A DNA stretch of 64,000 nucleotides from Megaleporinus macrocephalus (Eukaryota > Chordata > Actinopteri > Characiformes > Anostomidae). How positions within the stretch are numbered: position 1 is the first letter of the stretch; every line of letters starts with the position of its first letter. The stretch lies in assembly GCA_021613375.1 (NCBI GenBank), contig CM038706.1, positions 24,621,366 through 24,685,365 on the forward strand. Direction: 5' to 3'. Of this stretch, positions 63,010 to 64,000 are shown piece after piece. Position numbers and translations under genes: made by a program. The notes beneath the pieces were generated by a model. It was not told the origin of the DNA. It worked only from the letters and a program-made list of their open reading frames with translations, and ran no database searches.

Positions 63010-64000
63010 CATTGTCTAAAACAAGTCACCCATATGGTGAGGCAGAAGCAGAGTTGACTCACACACAGGCAGACCAGCAGACAGACAGACAGACTAACAG
63101 GAAAGTGGGGCTGAGAGCGCGACAGCCTCAGAGCCACAGATCAGTATTAAGCGGCTGATAGAAGTTTTGACAGGCTGTCTCTGTGGCTCTTCTGGCCTGA
63201 ACTTGGTCCAAGTCTGGCGTGGGAAAGCAGTGGGCTCGGGGTCGCAGGGTTCACTCCAGGCAGGATTAACCCGGACTGGCGCATGTGCTTCTCTGCAGCC
63301 CAGTCACGTTGGTCCAGCCACTCAGCCGTCTGTGTCCACACAGCCGGAAAGCTAGCCGCATAGAAGGCCCTTTCTCTGAGGAGCCCGCGGCCTTGGTCTC
63401 GCTGCCACGACACAACGCACGGCATGTTACTGAGCGCGTGTGTTCGTCTGTGTGTTCTCCGATAAGCATGATAAGCTTCGAGCTAGCGGCATTGATGTGT
63501 GGCCACAGTTCATGGTCCAATGCTGAAGGGGCCACTGGGTTTCATACAGTGTACAAGACACATGAACATGCACTAAAGGTGAGCCTTTCTCTACTTCCCT
63601 TTCAGCAAATCCAATCCAGATCATCACTTGCTTTGCTGGTCTCTCTTCCTCTCCTCAACACACAATGAAAGGGCCCTAATTGCACGTTAACGTCACTGCG
63701 GATAGAAGCCACTCCACCTCCAGCATCTGATTAGAGGGCAATCTGGGACACCTGGCTGAGGCGAGGGAGCGCCAGCCGTGGTCAACTCGATGCTCTTATC
63801 TCGCCTGTCACAAGTCACCCGTAATGGGATTCAAGACATCCTAATGCCCGCTGCAGTCGCCCCTAATAGAGCCAATCCAATAAGGCTCTTTTGAATCACG
63901 CTCATAACTCATACGCGCATGCGAAATGCAATTTGTCTGCCCCCGGGGCCTGCTGGCCTCAGTGCCCGTCCCCGCCCGCACTGTGCGGACAAGTCGGGGT
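63010..64000. other. epas1 intron, complex block at right edge (candidate regulatory)
   Basis: From about 63670 the sequence becomes GC-balanced with several TAAT/ATTA cores (gggccctaattgcacgttaa, cccctaatagagcc, catcctaatgcccg) and E-box-like caccacctg-type and cagctg-like motifs, with no repeats. No PAS-domain exon was found in this stretch. It reads like a conserved enhancer, but conservation was not tested. Confidence 0.35.

Noticed and set aside
63147..63425. 92-codon minus-strand frame as the preceding epas1 exon
   Set aside because: The residues do not resemble the PAS region expected there, and no in-phase donor matches the exon at 61958.

Overview
This window is vertebrate nuclear DNA, most likely from a ray-finned fish. 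It is AT-rich, has compact exons with GT/AG splice sites separated by kilobase introns, and is full of microsatellites, long minisatellites and relics of Tc1/mariner, hAT, piggyBac-like and LINE elements of teleost type. A three-copy repeat family (51.6, 60.5 and 62.2 kb) resembles one I associate with otophysan fishes such as characins and catfishes; that placement is an inference from memory.

There are two recognisable protein-coding genes, both on the minus strand and both cut by a window edge. srbd1 (S1 RNA-binding domain protein 1, the animal relative of bacterial Tex) starts with its ATG at 30157 and runs left through 13 exons to 4201. The visible 1,874 coding bases give about 625 residues: a charged N-terminus, the Tex-type helical core and the start of the YqgF/RNase H-like domain. 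The HhH and S1 portions must lie left of the window. epas1 (HIF-2 alpha) enters from the right: nine exons from 61958 to the stop codon at 56468 encode the end of PAS-B, both LAP oxygen-degron sites and the C-terminal transactivation domain. The bHLH and PAS-A exons lie beyond the right edge.

Layout: 1-30 kb is srbd1. Its introns hold a 25-bp tandem array (6.2-7.25 kb), a 32-bp array of about 110 copies (10.0-13.5 kb), a local duplication (14.8/16.0 kb) and a stack of nested transposons (22.9-25.9 kb). From 30.2 to 56.4 kb is an intergenic stretch with a 33-bp array of about 120 copies just upstream of srbd1, a 66-bp array, a decayed Tc1 transposase, a block of complex sequence at 46.9-50.1 kb that could be regulatory, an unidentified 179-codon open frame, and a piggyBac-like MITE. 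From 56.4 to 64 kb is epas1, with MITEs in its introns and a complex AT/GC-mixed block at the right edge.

I found no bacterial-type operon, CRISPR, rRNA or tRNA. The points most worth a second look are a 107-bp CT tract that serves as the polypyrimidine tract of an srbd1 splice acceptor, an inverted transposon pair flanking srbd1 exons 7-8, the higher-order structure of the minisatellites, the nested insertions with a readable target-site duplication, and the apparent absence of prkce between srbd1 and epas1. The last rests on my recollection of the human gene order.
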